Origin: Thiothrix litoralis
GTDB lineage: Bacteria > Pseudomonadota > Gammaproteobacteria > Thiotrichales > Thiotrichaceae
DNA length: 64,000 nt
Assembly: GCF_017901135.1 (NCBI RefSeq)
Contig: NZ_CP072801.1
Location: 2,356,001-2,420,000 of the forward strand
Direction of reading: 5' to 3'
Below, piece after piece: positions 1-9,094 of the stretch (within the stretch, counting starts at the first letter, position 1; each line of letters begins with the position of its first letter). Below the pieces are notes generated by a model that saw only the letters and a program-made list of their open reading frames with translations, made no database searches and was not told where the DNA came from. The position numbers were made by a program, and so were the translations under genes.

Positions 1-1
1 A

Positions 2-397
2 ACCATCACCACCACCGGACGCGGAACCTACAACATTACCGCCCAAATCGACACCCTTATTCGCGAAAGCACCATCAAAACCGGCCTATGCCACGTCTTC
101 ATCCACCACACCAGCGCGTCGCTAATCATCACCGAAAACGCTGACCCCGACGTGCGCCGCGACCTTGAAACTATCCTCAAACGCCTTGCCCCCGATGGCG
201 ACCCGGCCTACCGCCACAGCGATGAAGGCGACGATGACATGAGCGCCCACATCCGCTGTATGCTCACCCAAACCGAACTGACCATCCCCATCACCCGAGG
301 GCAAAGTGCCTTGGGAACCTGGCAAGGCTTGTACCTCTACGAGCACCGCACCGGACGTTTCCAACGCAAACTCACCGTCACGCTGTATGGCGAGTAA
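2..397 (+). CDS. yjbQ: YjbQ family protein (UPF0047), 5' end outside the window
   Basis: The reading frame is open from the first bases, so the start codon lies before the window; 131 residues are visible against about 140 for the family. The conserved block HHTSASLIITENADPDVRRD and the C-terminal run TRGQSALGTWQGLYLYEHR are the signature of the YjbQ/UPF0047 fold. Some members show a secondary thiamine-phosphate synthase activity, but the physiological role is not settled. It converges on the nitroreductase gene, with only 6 bases between the two stop codons. Confidence 0.85.
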   Translation, partial: TITTTGRGTYNITAQIDTLIRESTIKTGLCHVFIHHTSASLIITENADPDVRRDLETILKRLAPDGDPAYRHSDEGDDDMSAHIRCMLTQTELTIPITRGQSALGTWQGLYLYEHRTGRFQRKLTVTLYGE

Positions 398-403
398 GTC
401 AGA

Positions 404-1027
404 TCAACGGTATTCCACCATATCCGCCAACGGCTGGCGCAGCTTGGGTATCTGTTCTCCAGCACGGTAGCCAAAGGTCACGATGACAGCAACGCCATAC
501 TGGCTGGTATCAATACCCAGCAATGTTTCCACACCCGATTTCGAGAAACCTTCAATCGGGCAGGAATCAATCCCCATGCTGGCAGCACCCGTCATCATGT
601 TCGCCAACGCGAGATAGCACTGCTTGGAACTCCACGCGAAGGTATTGATATACGGTTTGATTTCGCTGTCATTGTGCGCAGCGTAACGTGCCAGATATGC
701 CTGTTCCGCCTCGGCTGGCAAACCACGTCGCCCGAACAAACGCTGCACGTATTCACTGCCCGGCTCCACGGCGGCGGTTTTCGCCAAAATCACCACCGCA
801 TGGCTGCTTTCGGTAATCTGCGGTTGGCTCCAGCAAGCTTCGCGCAATTTCTCACGCAACGCCGGGGTTTGTACCACCACAAAATGCCAGTGTTCCATAC
901 CAAAAGACGATGGCGACAACCGCCCGAATTCCAGAATCTGCTGGAATGCATCAGCAGGAATCTGCCGCGCCGGATCAAACTTTTTACAGGCATGGCGGAA
1001 ATTCATTGCTTGCATGAAAGAGGACAT
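404..1027 (-). CDS. NAD(P)H-dependent nitroreductase, NfsB-like
   Basis: This 207-residue protein is a typical-length flavin nitroreductase. The N-terminal RHACKKFDP corresponds to the FMN-phosphate contact, LSPSSFGMEHWHFVVV to the conserved active-site strand, and GIDSCPIEGF to the C-terminal flavin-contact motif of NfsB-type enzymes. Such proteins transfer hydride from NAD(P)H through FMN to nitroaromatics or quinones in the cytoplasm. The ATG is preceded by GGAG at a good distance. It is divergent from the CysZ-like gene, so the 79 bases between them hold both promoters. The physiological substrate cannot be told from sequence. Confidence 0.85.
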   Translation of the reverse strand: MSSFMQAMNFRHACKKFDPARQIPADAFQQILEFGRLSPSSFGMEHWHFVVVQTPALREKLREACWSQPQITESSHAVVILAKTAAVEPGSEYVQRLFGRRGLPAEAEQAYLARYAAHNDSEIKPYINTFAWSSKQCYLALANMMTGAASMGIDSCPIEGFSKSGVETLLGIDTSQYGVAVIVTFGYRAGEQIPKLRQPLADMVEYR

Positions 1028-1106
1028 CGTTAAAACTCCTTAACTTAAAACGGCTCGGTAAATGCGCTACAGTATAGCCACCGCATTACACAAGGAAAAA
1101 CACATA

Positions 1107-1835
1107 ATGATAACGGGATTGTTCAAAGGGTTTGGCTGCGTCTTGCGCGGCCTGTCACTCATCACGCAAAAAGGCATCCGCCCGTTTGTAGTCGTACCGC
1201 TGCTGATCAACATCGTGTTGTTTTCTGGCGGTATTTGGCTGGCAAAGTCCCAACTCGACTACTGGATGACGCGCCTGCTACCAAGCTGGCTGACATGGCT
1301 GGAATGGTTACTGTGGCCGATATTTGCCGTGTTGATTTTCTTCGTGGTGTTCTACGTATTTTCAATAGTGGCCAATATCTTGGCAGCACCCTTCAACTCG
1401 GTGTTGGCGGAACGGGTCGAAGCCCGCCTCAACGGCCTGCCCGTGCCTGAGTTTGAGGGTTACAAAAGCCTGCCCGCGCTGATTGTGCGCACTTTTCGCA
1501 GTGAACTTGGCAAGCTGTGGTACATGGGCAAGTGGTTCGTGCTGGTACTAATCCTGACCGTGATTCCCGGCATCAACATTATCTCACCCGTGGCGTGGAC
1601 ACTGTTTGGCGCGTGGATGCTGGCGATTGAATACGCCGACTACCCGATGGGCAACCACAACCTATTTTTCAAGGATGAGTTGGTCGCACTGAAGAAAAAT
1701 CGGGGTGAAGCACTGGGGTTCGGCTGGCTACTGTCGCTGATGACAGCGATTCCCGTCGTGAATTTCTTCGCCATGCCAGTCGGCGTGGCTGGCGGTACGG
1801 CGCTGTGGGTAGATAAGCTATCCCAAAACCGTTAA
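1107..1835 (+). CDS. CysZ-like integral membrane protein (EI24 domain)
   Basis: A 242-residue membrane protein with about four hydrophobic segments (residues roughly 20-45, 60-95, 140-165, 190-225) and the EI24/CysZ motif GMPVGVAGGTAL-like C-terminus (here AMPVGVAGGTALW). CysZ proteins allow sulfate entry for cysteine synthesis; a sulfate role here is inferred from family only. An in-frame ATG at 1062 exists, but the ATG at 1107 has AAGGAAA just upstream and begins the conserved MITGLFKGFGCVLRGL, so I chose it. The 3' end overlaps the tsaB stop by four bases, tail to tail. Confidence 0.8.
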   Translation: MITGLFKGFGCVLRGLSLITQKGIRPFVVVPLLINIVLFSGGIWLAKSQLDYWMTRLLPSWLTWLEWLLWPIFAVLIFFVVFYVFSIVANILAAPFNSVLAERVEARLNGLPVPEFEGYKSLPALIVRTFRSELGKLWYMGKWFVLVLILTVIPGINIISPVAWTLFGAWMLAIEYADYPMGNHNLFFKDELVALKKNRGEALGFGWLLSLMTAIPVVNFFAMPVGVAGGTALWVDKLSQNR

Positions 1836-2530
1836 GGCTTGTTGGCCAGCCGTTCCTGCGTAGTCAAAGCAATCTTGTTACGCAGGTAAACCGGCTGTGC
1901 CTCTTCCGGCGCTACTGCCCTGCCCGCCTGCCATGCGGCAAGCGCCAGCGGCAGCATGAATTCGGCGGCTGGCAGTGAAGCGGTATCAGTTCCGCCTAGC
2001 TTCGCGCCAAACCGCGCTTGCAAGGCATCCGCATAAGCCGACCAGCCATGCCCGATAGCAAACCAACCGTCACCTTCTGGCAAAGGCGCATCCGCCGGAG
2101 CGCAGACCTGCTCTTCGCCCTGCAACTGCATCAGCCCGTCCTGCAAAGCGTATTGCCCCCAGTAGACTTCACCCATCCGCGCATCCAACGCCACCAGCAC
2201 TTGCATCGCGCCATGCTGCACACTGGCTTGTTGCGCCAACGCCGCCAAGGTCGAAAGCGGAATCACCGGCTTATCTGCCGCCATCGCCAAGCCTTGCGCC
2301 ACACCCACACCGATACGAATACCGGTAAACGCGCCAGGGCCACAGCCAATAGCCAGCGCATCCACGTCCTGTAAACGCAGGCCAGCCGCTGCCAACACTT
2401 TTTCTACCATCGGCAGAATCAGTTGAGTATGCGCACGCGGGGTCAGTTCAAATTCGCAAAACGTCACGCCATCCGCGTAGACAGCGGCAGAACAGGCTTC
2501 GGTAGAGGTATCAAGGGCTAGCAGTTTCAT
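1832..2530 (-). CDS. tsaB: tRNA threonylcarbamoyladenosine biosynthesis protein TsaB
   Basis: TsaB is the non-catalytic partner of TsaD in the complex that transfers the threonylcarbamoyl group to A37 of ANN-decoding tRNAs. The 232-residue protein begins LALDTSTEACSAAV (ASKHA fold strand) and carries GCGPGAFTGIRIG at residues 62-74, which is diagnostic for TsaB. It follows the YoaA-type helicase gene on the same strand with a 20-base overlap, the same order as yoaA-yeaZ in enterobacteria, which suggests co-transcription and translational coupling. Confidence 0.93.
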   Translation of the reverse strand: MKLLALDTSTEACSAAVYADGVTFCEFELTPRAHTQLILPMVEKVLAAAGLRLQDVDALAIGCGPGAFTGIRIGVGVAQGLAMAADKPVIPLSTLAALAQQASVQHGAMQVLVALDARMGEVYWGQYALQDGLMQLQGEEQVCAPADAPLPEGDGWFAIGHGWSAYADALQARFGAKLGGTDTASLPAAEFMLPLALAAWQAGRAVAPEEAQPVYLRNKIALTTQERLANKP

Positions 2531-4538
2531 TCAAATTTCCAGCAAAAAAACGTTCGACAATTTCCAGCTTCTGGGTACGCGGCATACGCGGCAAACTGTC
2601 GAGGAAAGTCTTGCCGTAACTACGGGTACGCAGGCGAATGTCGCAAATCATCAACACCCCACGATCCTGCTGGTCACGGATCAGCCGCCCGACACCCTGC
2701 TTCAAAGTAATCACCGCCTGTGGAATCTGGTATTCCCCGAAAGGATTGCCGCCACGCTTGCGGATACTCTCCAGCCGCGCTTCCATCACCGGGTCATTCG
2801 GCGCAGCAAAGGGCAGCTTGTCGATAATCACGCAACTCAGGGCTTCACCGCGCACATCCACGCCTTCCCAGAAACTCGCCGTGCCCAGCAACACCGCATT
2901 GCCCAGCTCGCGAAAGCGTTCGATCATGTCACGCTGCGGTGATTCGCCTTGAATCAGCAATGGATACTCAAAACGATCTTGCAGCAATTCCGCCGCCTCA
3001 TGCAGCGCCCGGTAGCTGGTAAACAACATAAACGTGCGCCCACCACATGCCTCGATCACTGGAATCGCCGCCTCTACCAGTGCAGACACAAAATCGCGGT
3101 CTTGCGGCTCCGGCAACCCCGCAGGCAAATACAGCAACGAGTTGTGCCAGTAATCAAACGGACTGTCGAGCTGCAAGGTCGTCGCCTTATCCAGCCCCAT
3201 ACGCTGATTAAAATGCTCAAACGACTGCCCGACTGCCAGCGTCGCGGAGGTCATCACCCAGCTACACGGCAACTCATCCATACACTTTTTGAACGGCACG
3301 GAAACATCCAGCGGCGTAGTGGTAATCGCAAAGCCACGGGTAAAGGTTTCAAACCACTGCACGCTATCCGCTGGCGGATTGTGCAAACGCCCCAGCCGTG
3401 CCTGCTGCTCCAGCAAGCGCTCATAACACGACTGCAAACCCTTGCTACGCTCCGCCGCGTGTTCCAGCAAAGCCGCCAAATCTTTCATGCAATCATCCAG
3501 CGCTTTCATGTGCTCGGCAATTGCAGGCTTGTGGCTGATGCGTGCCCACGGCGCACGTTGCCCCGGCGTATCCATAGCCAGCCGCAAATCCAGCACCGCT
3601 TTTTCCAGTCGATCCAGAAATTCGCGGATTTGGGGCATATCGGACGCGTTTTCCAACGCCTCCACCACAGTGTCGCGCTTCCAGTCGTGCAACTGGCGGC
3701 TGCTAAAGCTATCACTGAAAAAGGTGGAAGCGATTTCCGGCAACTGATGCGCCTCATCCAGCACCACCACGTTGGCGAGTGGCAGCAATTCACCAAAGCC
3801 TTCTTCCTTGAGCGCCATGTCCGCGAAAAACAGGTGATGATTGACGACCACCAGATCGGCTTCCTGCGCGGCACGCCGGGCTTTGACCACGTAACATTCC
3901 TGATAATCACCGCAGTCTGCACCCAGACAATTCTCGGTGTTGGACGTGACCCGCCCCCAGATTTCAGCATCGTGCGGAACGGCTGACAGCTCGGCAATAT
4001 CGCCCTTACTGGTCAACTCCGACCAGTCGCGGATGCGGTGCAGCCAAGTAACGCTTTTGCGGTCAGGCAAGCGGCCTTCGTCCAGCGTGGTTTTCAGGCG
4101 ATGCAGGCACAGGTAATTGGCACGGCCTTTTAGCAGGGCTGTTTTGGCCGCACTTTTCAGCGCCTTGCGCACCAGTGGCAAATCTTTGTGGTAAAGCTGG
4201 TCTTGCAGGGTTTTACTGCCGGTGGAAATGATCACGCGCTCGTCACACAGCAAGGCAGGTGCAAGGTAAGCAAAGGTTTTACCTACACCCGTACCGGCTT
4301 CAATCACTGCCGTTCCTTGGGTCTGCATAATGACTTGCACCGCTTTCAACATGGCCTGCTGTTGCGGCCGGGCTTGAAAACCTTCAATCAGCCCAGCAAA
4401 CGGGCCAGCATCACCCAATAAATCAGGCAAATCCAGCGCTGACTGAATGGCAGCGGGTGAACTAATTGAGCTGCTCCCGGTAAGCTTGCGCCTTACCCAC
4501 CATGCTGACGGCTTGGTCGTGCTTGCCTTGCTGCTCAT
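2511..4538 (-). CDS. yoaA: ATP-dependent helicase, YoaA/DinG (XPD) family
   Basis: A superfamily 2 DNA helicase with Walker A AGTGVGKT (about residues 81-88), four cysteines of an iron-sulfur domain (one in NYLCLHRL, three in NCLGADCGDYQECY), a DEAHQLPE motif II and QGVGRLIRD motif VI. This is the XPD/DinG architecture; E. coli YoaA acts with HolC on stalled forks. The given start is the first in-frame ATG, which lies 77 bases inside the upstream TPR gene. Family alignment suggests that translation starts about 30-40 codons later, where no ATG exists, so a TTG or other weak start is likely. tsaB follows. Confidence 0.9.
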   Translation of the reverse strand: MSSKASTTKPSAWWVRRKLTGSSSISSPAAIQSALDLPDLLGDAGPFAGLIEGFQARPQQQAMLKAVQVIMQTQGTAVIEAGTGVGKTFAYLAPALLCDERVIISTGSKTLQDQLYHKDLPLVRKALKSAAKTALLKGRANYLCLHRLKTTLDEGRLPDRKSVTWLHRIRDWSELTSKGDIAELSAVPHDAEIWGRVTSNTENCLGADCGDYQECYVVKARRAAQEADLVVVNHHLFFADMALKEEGFGELLPLANVVVLDEAHQLPEIASTFFSDSFSSRQLHDWKRDTVVEALENASDMPQIREFLDRLEKAVLDLRLAMDTPGQRAPWARISHKPAIAEHMKALDDCMKDLAALLEHAAERSKGLQSCYERLLEQQARLGRLHNPPADSVQWFETFTRGFAITTTPLDVSVPFKKCMDELPCSWVMTSATLAVGQSFEHFNQRMGLDKATTLQLDSPFDYWHNSLLYLPAGLPEPQDRDFVSALVEAAIPVIEACGGRTFMLFTSYRALHEAAELLQDRFEYPLLIQGESPQRDMIERFRELGNAVLLGTASFWEGVDVRGEALSCVIIDKLPFAAPNDPVMEARLESIRKRGGNPFGEYQIPQAVITLKQGVGRLIRDQQDRGVLMICDIRLRTRSYGKTFLDSLPRMPRTQKLEIVERFFAGNLNETASP

Positions 4539-5013
4539 TGATCTTGGCGAGTTTCATCCACAAATCGGGGTTGTCTGCTTCGATACGCAAGGCACGTTCC
4601 AGCGTACCCGCTGCATTGTCGAGATTACCTTTGGCAACGTCGGCATCGGCCTGTTTCACCAGTGCCTGCACGGCTGGGGAAGACTTGTACACCTTGGGGG
4701 AAGAAACGACGGGGGCTGCCTGGGCAGCAGGCTCTGGCACAACAATGACCTCCGGCGGTGCTTGTTTGGGTGCTGGCGGTGGCACTTGCACTGGCTTATT
4801 AATAACCACAGTGCTGACCGTAGGGGCAGGTGCTGCTTTGGGCGGAGCACTGGTAACTGGTTTGGCAGGCACCGTTCTCGCGGGTGATGGCGCCGGAATG
4901 GCGCGACTACCGTAGACCCGATCCTGCAAAACGGCGGGATTGGGGGAACAAGCTGACAGAAGACCTGTCAGCACGACACTGAGGATGACGGTATTACGTG
5001 GAATTAGTGTCAT
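4462..5013 (-). CDS. TPR-containing lipoprotein
   Basis: This 183-residue protein starts at the ATG at 5013, which has AGAAGAG six bases upstream; an earlier in-frame ATG lacks this. The N-terminus is a lipoprotein signal (VVLTGLLSAC, lipobox LSAC). A Pro/Ala-rich linker follows to about residue 105, then roughly two tetratricopeptide repeats (KGNLDNAAGTLERALRIEAD and DLWMKLAKINEQQGKHDQAV). It sits between the PBP1b gene and the helicase on the same strand, an arrangement often seen in gammaproteobacteria, and may assist envelope or cell-wall assembly. That role is an inference. Confidence 0.8.
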   Translation of the reverse strand: MTLIPRNTVILSVVLTGLLSACSPNPAVLQDRVYGSRAIPAPSPARTVPAKPVTSAPPKAAPAPTVSTVVINKPVQVPPPAPKQAPPEVIVVPEPAAQAAPVVSSPKVYKSSPAVQALVKQADADVAKGNLDNAAGTLERALRIEADNPDLWMKLAKINEQQGKHDQAVSMVGKAQAYREQLN

Positions 5014-5030
5014 GTTTACTCTTCTATATC

Positions 5031-7469
5031 TCATTGCATTAAGTCATCGATCCAACCAGATGAATCAGCCTTTTTCTTTGCCGGAGCCGCCACCACCACC
5101 GGTGCTGCTGCCGGTGGCAGCGGGGCGGCGGTAGCAGGCTCAGGTGCGACAGGATCAGCAGATACTGGCGGTTCGCAGTAACTCATTTGCTGAGGCTGTG
5201 TACCTTTGATAAAAGGCGTGCGTATGGCTTTGCCACAGGCCGGATTGAACCGCAACCCGGTAGACTGATCAACATCGACCCAGACCAAACGCGACGAATT
5301 AGCGACCTGAAGCGGTTTGGTCGGTAACACCTTGAACAAATCCGCCCAAACTTTCAATGCGCCTGTGCCGCCTGTCAGATTGGTGGGTTTGTTATCGTCA
5401 CGCCCTACCCAGACCGTTACGACGTGCTGACCGGAAAAACCAGCAAACCAGCTATCTTTTTTGTCGTTGGTTGTACCGGTTTTGCCCGCCACTTTTTTCC
5501 AGCTTGGCAAGGTTGAGCTCAATTCTTTAGCTGTTCCCACCTCTGTTACCTGATTCATCGCATAAATCAGTAAATCAGCCGCTTCAGGGCTGGCAACCTG
5601 TTTCACCGTCAAGGGGTAACGGGTCAGGACTTGCCCATGCGGGTTCATCACGCTGCGGATGGCTTTCAGCGGCGAATACGAACCACCTGCGGCAATCGTT
5701 TGGTACATTTGCTGCACGTCGATGGGTGACATTTCCAAAGCACCCAGCAAAATCGACGGGTAAGCGGGTATGTCACCACCAATGCCCAAGTCATGCAAGG
5801 TTCGCACGACCTTGTCCAGACCGACACCGACACCGACACGCACTGCCGGGGTGTTGCGGGACAACGTGATGGCTTTCAGCAAGGTCACAGCACCCATGTT
5901 GCCCCGGTCGTAATTTTGCGGCTGCCAATACTTTTTGGAGCCCAACTTGACTGTCACCGGGCCGTCACTGATACGGGTTGCCAGATTGTATTTTTTGGGG
6001 TTTTCCAGTGCTGCCAAATAAATGGCTGGCTTCACGAGTGAACCGATCTGGCGCTGTGCGGTTAAAGCACGGTTATAACCGGCATAACGCACATCGCGAC
6101 TTCCCACCAAGGCCATGACTTCGCCACCCTGTACGCTGCTGATAATAAGCGCACCATTCAGCTTGCCTTTGGGGATGCGCTGAGCGCGTTCCAGCCGCCC
6201 CACCCGATTTTGCAGGATAGTTTCAGCCGTTAACTGGACGATAGGATCCATCGCCGTGAAAATCATCAAGCCTTGGCTGCGTACATCCTCTTCCTTGTAG
6301 TCGCGCTGCAACTGCTGGCGCACCAGATCCAGATACGCAGGGAAAGGGCTGTTACCAGAAGGCTTTTTCTCACTAACACCCAGCGGCTGCGCAATGGATT
6401 CTGTGTAAGCAGCCTGGGTAATGGCCTTTTCAGTGAGCATGACTTGCAGCACCAGATTACGGCGCTCCAACGCACGGTCAGGATGCAAACGGGGGTCGTA
6501 ATAGCCCGCACCTTTTGCCAAGCCAATCAGCAAGGCGATCTGGTCGGGTTTCAGCTCCCACACCGGACGATTGAAATAAAACTGTGCTGCCAGCCCGAAA
6601 CCGTGAATAGCGCGGTCGCCGTCCTGACCCAGATGAATTTCATTCAGGTAGGCTTCCATGATGTCTTGCTTGGTGTAACGCATTTCCAGTAAGAAAGCCA
6701 TGGTGGCCTCCTTGATTTTGCGATGCCAGCTACGCTCACTGGTCAGGTAGAAGTTTTTCACTAACTGCTGCGTCAGGGTACTACCGCCTTGCACGGTGTG
6801 ACCTGCTTTCAGGTTAGCCACCATTGCCCGGGCAATCGCCATGGGGTTAACACCCTGGTGTTCATAAAACTTCCTGTCTTCAACGGCGACCAACCCCCCC
6901 ACTAATAGTGGGGGCACATCTTTCTGGCGCACCAATACCCGGTCTTCATTTTTACGGGGGTAGAAATTACCGATCAGCACAGGCTCCAGTCGCATCAAGT
7001 CCAGCGGGTTTTTGCCATCCGCATACGCCAAGGAGGCAATTTTGCCGTTAGCAACATTGATTTTGATGCTACGCGCCGGTTCTTTATCGTCAGCAAACTG
7101 GAAACCACGGGTATTAATGACGAATTTATTGCCTTGACGCTGGTATTGCCCGGTTTCGACAGGCTTGTCGATGGCACGGTAATTGAGCAATTTAAGCTCT
7201 TCTTCAAGGTGATCCGCATATAATTGCTGGCCTTCGTACATATCCAGCGGACGAGCAAATACCCGTGCGGGCAATTCCCAGCGCCTGCCTTCAAACTGGT
7301 CGCGGACTTTTTCATCCAGATCCAAGGTATACACAATACCCAGCAGTAAACCCAGCACTAGGGCTACCAGCAGCAGAATGCGGAATACCCGCCCAAACAG
7401 CGCGAAGGTAACCCATAGCCCTTTAAAGAAACGCCGTGCTGACGATTCCTGTTTTACTTCCTGACTCAA
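5031..7469 (-). CDS. mrcB: Penicillin-binding protein 1B, bifunctional peptidoglycan synthase
   Basis: This 812-residue class A PBP polymerises and cross-links peptidoglycan in the periplasm. A short cytoplasmic tail and one membrane segment (residues about 28-48) precede a UB2H-like region (about 65-170), a GT51 glycosyltransferase with catalytic Glu in AVEDRKFYEH (E197) and QGGSTLTQQ, and a transpeptidase with SLVK (active-site Ser), SRN and KTGTT motifs. The start codon is TTG, with AGGAAA eight bases upstream. The C-terminal tail is Pro/Ala-rich. The TPR lipoprotein gene follows 17 bases downstream, so the two are probably co-transcribed; the Lpo-type activator (LpoB in E. coli) is not recognisable here, and the TPR lipoprotein is an untested candidate. 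Confidence 0.95.
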   Translation of the reverse strand: MSQEVKQESSARRFFKGLWVTFALFGRVFRILLLVALVLGLLLGIVYTLDLDEKVRDQFEGRRWELPARVFARPLDMYEGQQLYADHLEEELKLLNYRAIDKPVETGQYQRQGNKFVINTRGFQFADDKEPARSIKINVANGKIASLAYADGKNPLDLMRLEPVLIGNFYPRKNEDRVLVRQKDVPPLLVGGLVAVEDRKFYEHQGVNPMAIARAMVANLKAGHTVQGGSTLTQQLVKNFYLTSERSWHRKIKEATMAFLLEMRYTKQDIMEAYLNEIHLGQDGDRAIHGFGLAAQFYFNRPVWELKPDQIALLIGLAKGAGYYDPRLHPDRALERRNLVLQVMLTEKAITQAAYTESIAQPLGVSEKKPSGNSPFPAYLDLVRQQLQRDYKEEDVRSQGLMIFTAMDPIVQLTAETILQNRVGRLERAQRIPKGKLNGALIISSVQGGEVMALVGSRDVRYAGYNRALTAQRQIGSLVKPAIYLAALENPKKYNLATRISDGPVTVKLGSKKYWQPQNYDRGNMGAVTLLKAITLSRNTPAVRVGVGVGLDKVVRTLHDLGIGGDIPAYPSILLGALEMSPIDVQQMYQTIAAGGSYSPLKAIRSVMNPHGQVLTRYPLTVKQVASPEAADLLIYAMNQVTEVGTAKELSSTLPSWKKVAGKTGTTNDKKDSWFAGFSGQHVVTVWVGRDDNKPTNLTGGTGALKVWADLFKVLPTKPLQVANSSRLVWVDVDQSTGLRFNPACGKAIRTPFIKGTQPQQMSYCEPPVSADPVAPEPATAAPLPPAAAPVVVAAPAKKKADSSGWIDDLMQ

Positions 7470-7519
7470 ACTATTTTCCTGCTATGCTTATATTTTCGGG
7501 TCATATATAGAGACATGGC

Positions 7520-9094
7520 ATGTCCTCACACACATCTGACACTCTGTGGGAGGCGATGCGTAACACCGCATTCTACCCACATACAACATACAATATACAA
7601 GTAATTCACACCCACATATCGACCGTCTTCCTGACTGGCGAGTTCGCTTACAAGATAAAAAAGCCGGTCAATTTCGGGTTTCTCGACTTCACCCAACTGG
7701 CTGACAGGCAGCATTTTTGCGAGGAAGAACTGCGTCTCAACCGCCGCTTCGCTCCCAAACTGTATTTGGATGTCCTGCCCATTTTACTGGTTGACGGCAC
7801 TTACCGCCTAGGGTCAGCCACCGCCAAAACCAGCGCGGATGTCGTCGAATATGCAGTCAAAATGCGCCAGTTCGATCCCTCCCAACAACTGGATTGCCTG
7901 CTGTCAGCCAATCTGCTGCCGCTGGAACAGATGGATGAGCTCGCTACCCGCCTTGCCCGCTTTCACCAGCAGGCCGAAGTAGCACCTGCCACCAGTGAAC
8001 GGGGTTTACCGGCGAACGTTCTTGCGCCCATGCTGCAAAATTTCCTCTCCTTGCGCCAGCACCTGCACGGGGAACACGTACTGAAACGCCTAGCACCACT
8101 GGAGGACTGGACGCAACAAACCTATGCCCAACGGCATGAGCGGCTCTTGCACCGCCAGCAAAGCGGGTACATCCGCGCCTGCCACGGTGACTTACACTTG
8201 GGGAATATAGCCCTGATTGACGCTGAAATCACTTTTTTCGACGGGATCGAGTTTAGTGAAGCCTTGCGCTGGATCGACACCGCCAGTGATGTCGCCTTCC
8301 TGCTAATGGATTTGCACGACCGGGGCAAACCCGCGTGGGCACATCGGCTGCTGAATACGTGGCTGACAGAAAGCGGTGATTACGCAGCTTTGCCACTGCT
8401 CAACTTTTATCAAGCATACCGGGCGATGGTACGCGCCAAAGTCCATGCCTTGCGCCTCAGTCAGCTTGAGGATACTGCCGAACGCGCCGCCTGCCTGCAA
8501 CAATGCGACCGCTACCTAACACTTGCCGAAACGTATACCCATGCCCGGCAACCTGCCTTGCTGATTACCCACGGCTTAAGTGGCTCGGGCAAATCCTGGG
8601 CTTGCCGTGAGGTGGTGGAGCAACTGGGCTGCATCCAGCTACGTTCGGATGTGGAACGCAAGCGCCACTACAGCGGCTCAGCACAACACCTCTACAGCGC
8701 CGCGATGAATACCCGCACTTACGACCGACTGGTGGAACTGGCAACGCTGGCACTGCAAAGCGGCTATTCAGTGGTAGTGGATGCTACCTTCCTGCAACCA
8801 GCACAGCGCCACCGTTTCCAGCAACTGGCACGCGACAGGCAACTTACCTTTCTGATCCTGCATTTCGAGGCAACACCTGCGCAACTGGAAAGCAATATTT
8901 TACAGCGCCAACAGGCTGGAAATGACGCATCGGATGCGGATATTGCTGTACTGCATCAGCAATTAACTCATTACAAACCATTGCAGGATAACGAACCTTA
9001 TGTAACAGTTCGTTTTAATGAAGGTTTACCGTTAGCGAGGCTTCAAGCCCTGCTTGACTGCTCAGAAAAACATGGAGTTGAAAATGCATCATAA
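7520..9094 (+). CDS. Aminoglycoside-phosphotransferase-like kinase fused to P-loop ATPase
   Basis: A two-domain protein of 524 residues. The N-terminal half is APH-like, with Brenner motif CHGDLHLGN (around residues 221-229) and the metal-binding DGIEF where APH kinases have a DxD-type loop. The C-terminal half starts around 345 with the P-loop GLSGSGKS and a kinase-like RSDVERKR motif, similar to the zeta-toxin/polynucleotide-kinase class. The same fusion is widespread in proteobacteria, but its substrate is not known. It is divergent from mrcB across 50 bases and overlaps the next gene by 11 bases. Confidence 0.8.
   Translation: MSSHTSDTLWEAMRNTAFYPHTTYNIQVIHTHISTVFLTGEFAYKIKKPVNFGFLDFTQLADRQHFCEEELRLNRRFAPKLYLDVLPILLVDGTYRLGSATAKTSADVVEYAVKMRQFDPSQQLDCLLSANLLPLEQMDELATRLARFHQQAEVAPATSERGLPANVLAPMLQNFLSLRQHLHGEHVLKRLAPLEDWTQQTYAQRHERLLHRQQSGYIRACHGDLHLGNIALIDAEITFFDGIEFSEALRWIDTASDVAFLLMDLHDRGKPAWAHRLLNTWLTESGDYAALPLLNFYQAYRAMVRAKVHALRLSQLEDTAERAACLQQCDRYLTLAETYTHARQPALLITHGLSGSGKSWACREVVEQLGCIQLRSDVERKRHYSGSAQHLYSAAMNTRTYDRLVELATLALQSGYSVVVDATFLQPAQRHRFQQLARDRQLTFLILHFEATPAQLESNILQRQQAGNDASDADIAVLHQQLTHYKPLQDNEPYVTVRFNEGLPLARLQALLDCSEKHGVENAS

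Noticed and set aside
2949-3986. A 345-codon plus-strand frame opposite the YoaA-type helicase.
   Set aside because: It is the antisense shadow of a strong gene; composition is Arg/Gln/His-rich and has no family-like motif or ribosome site.
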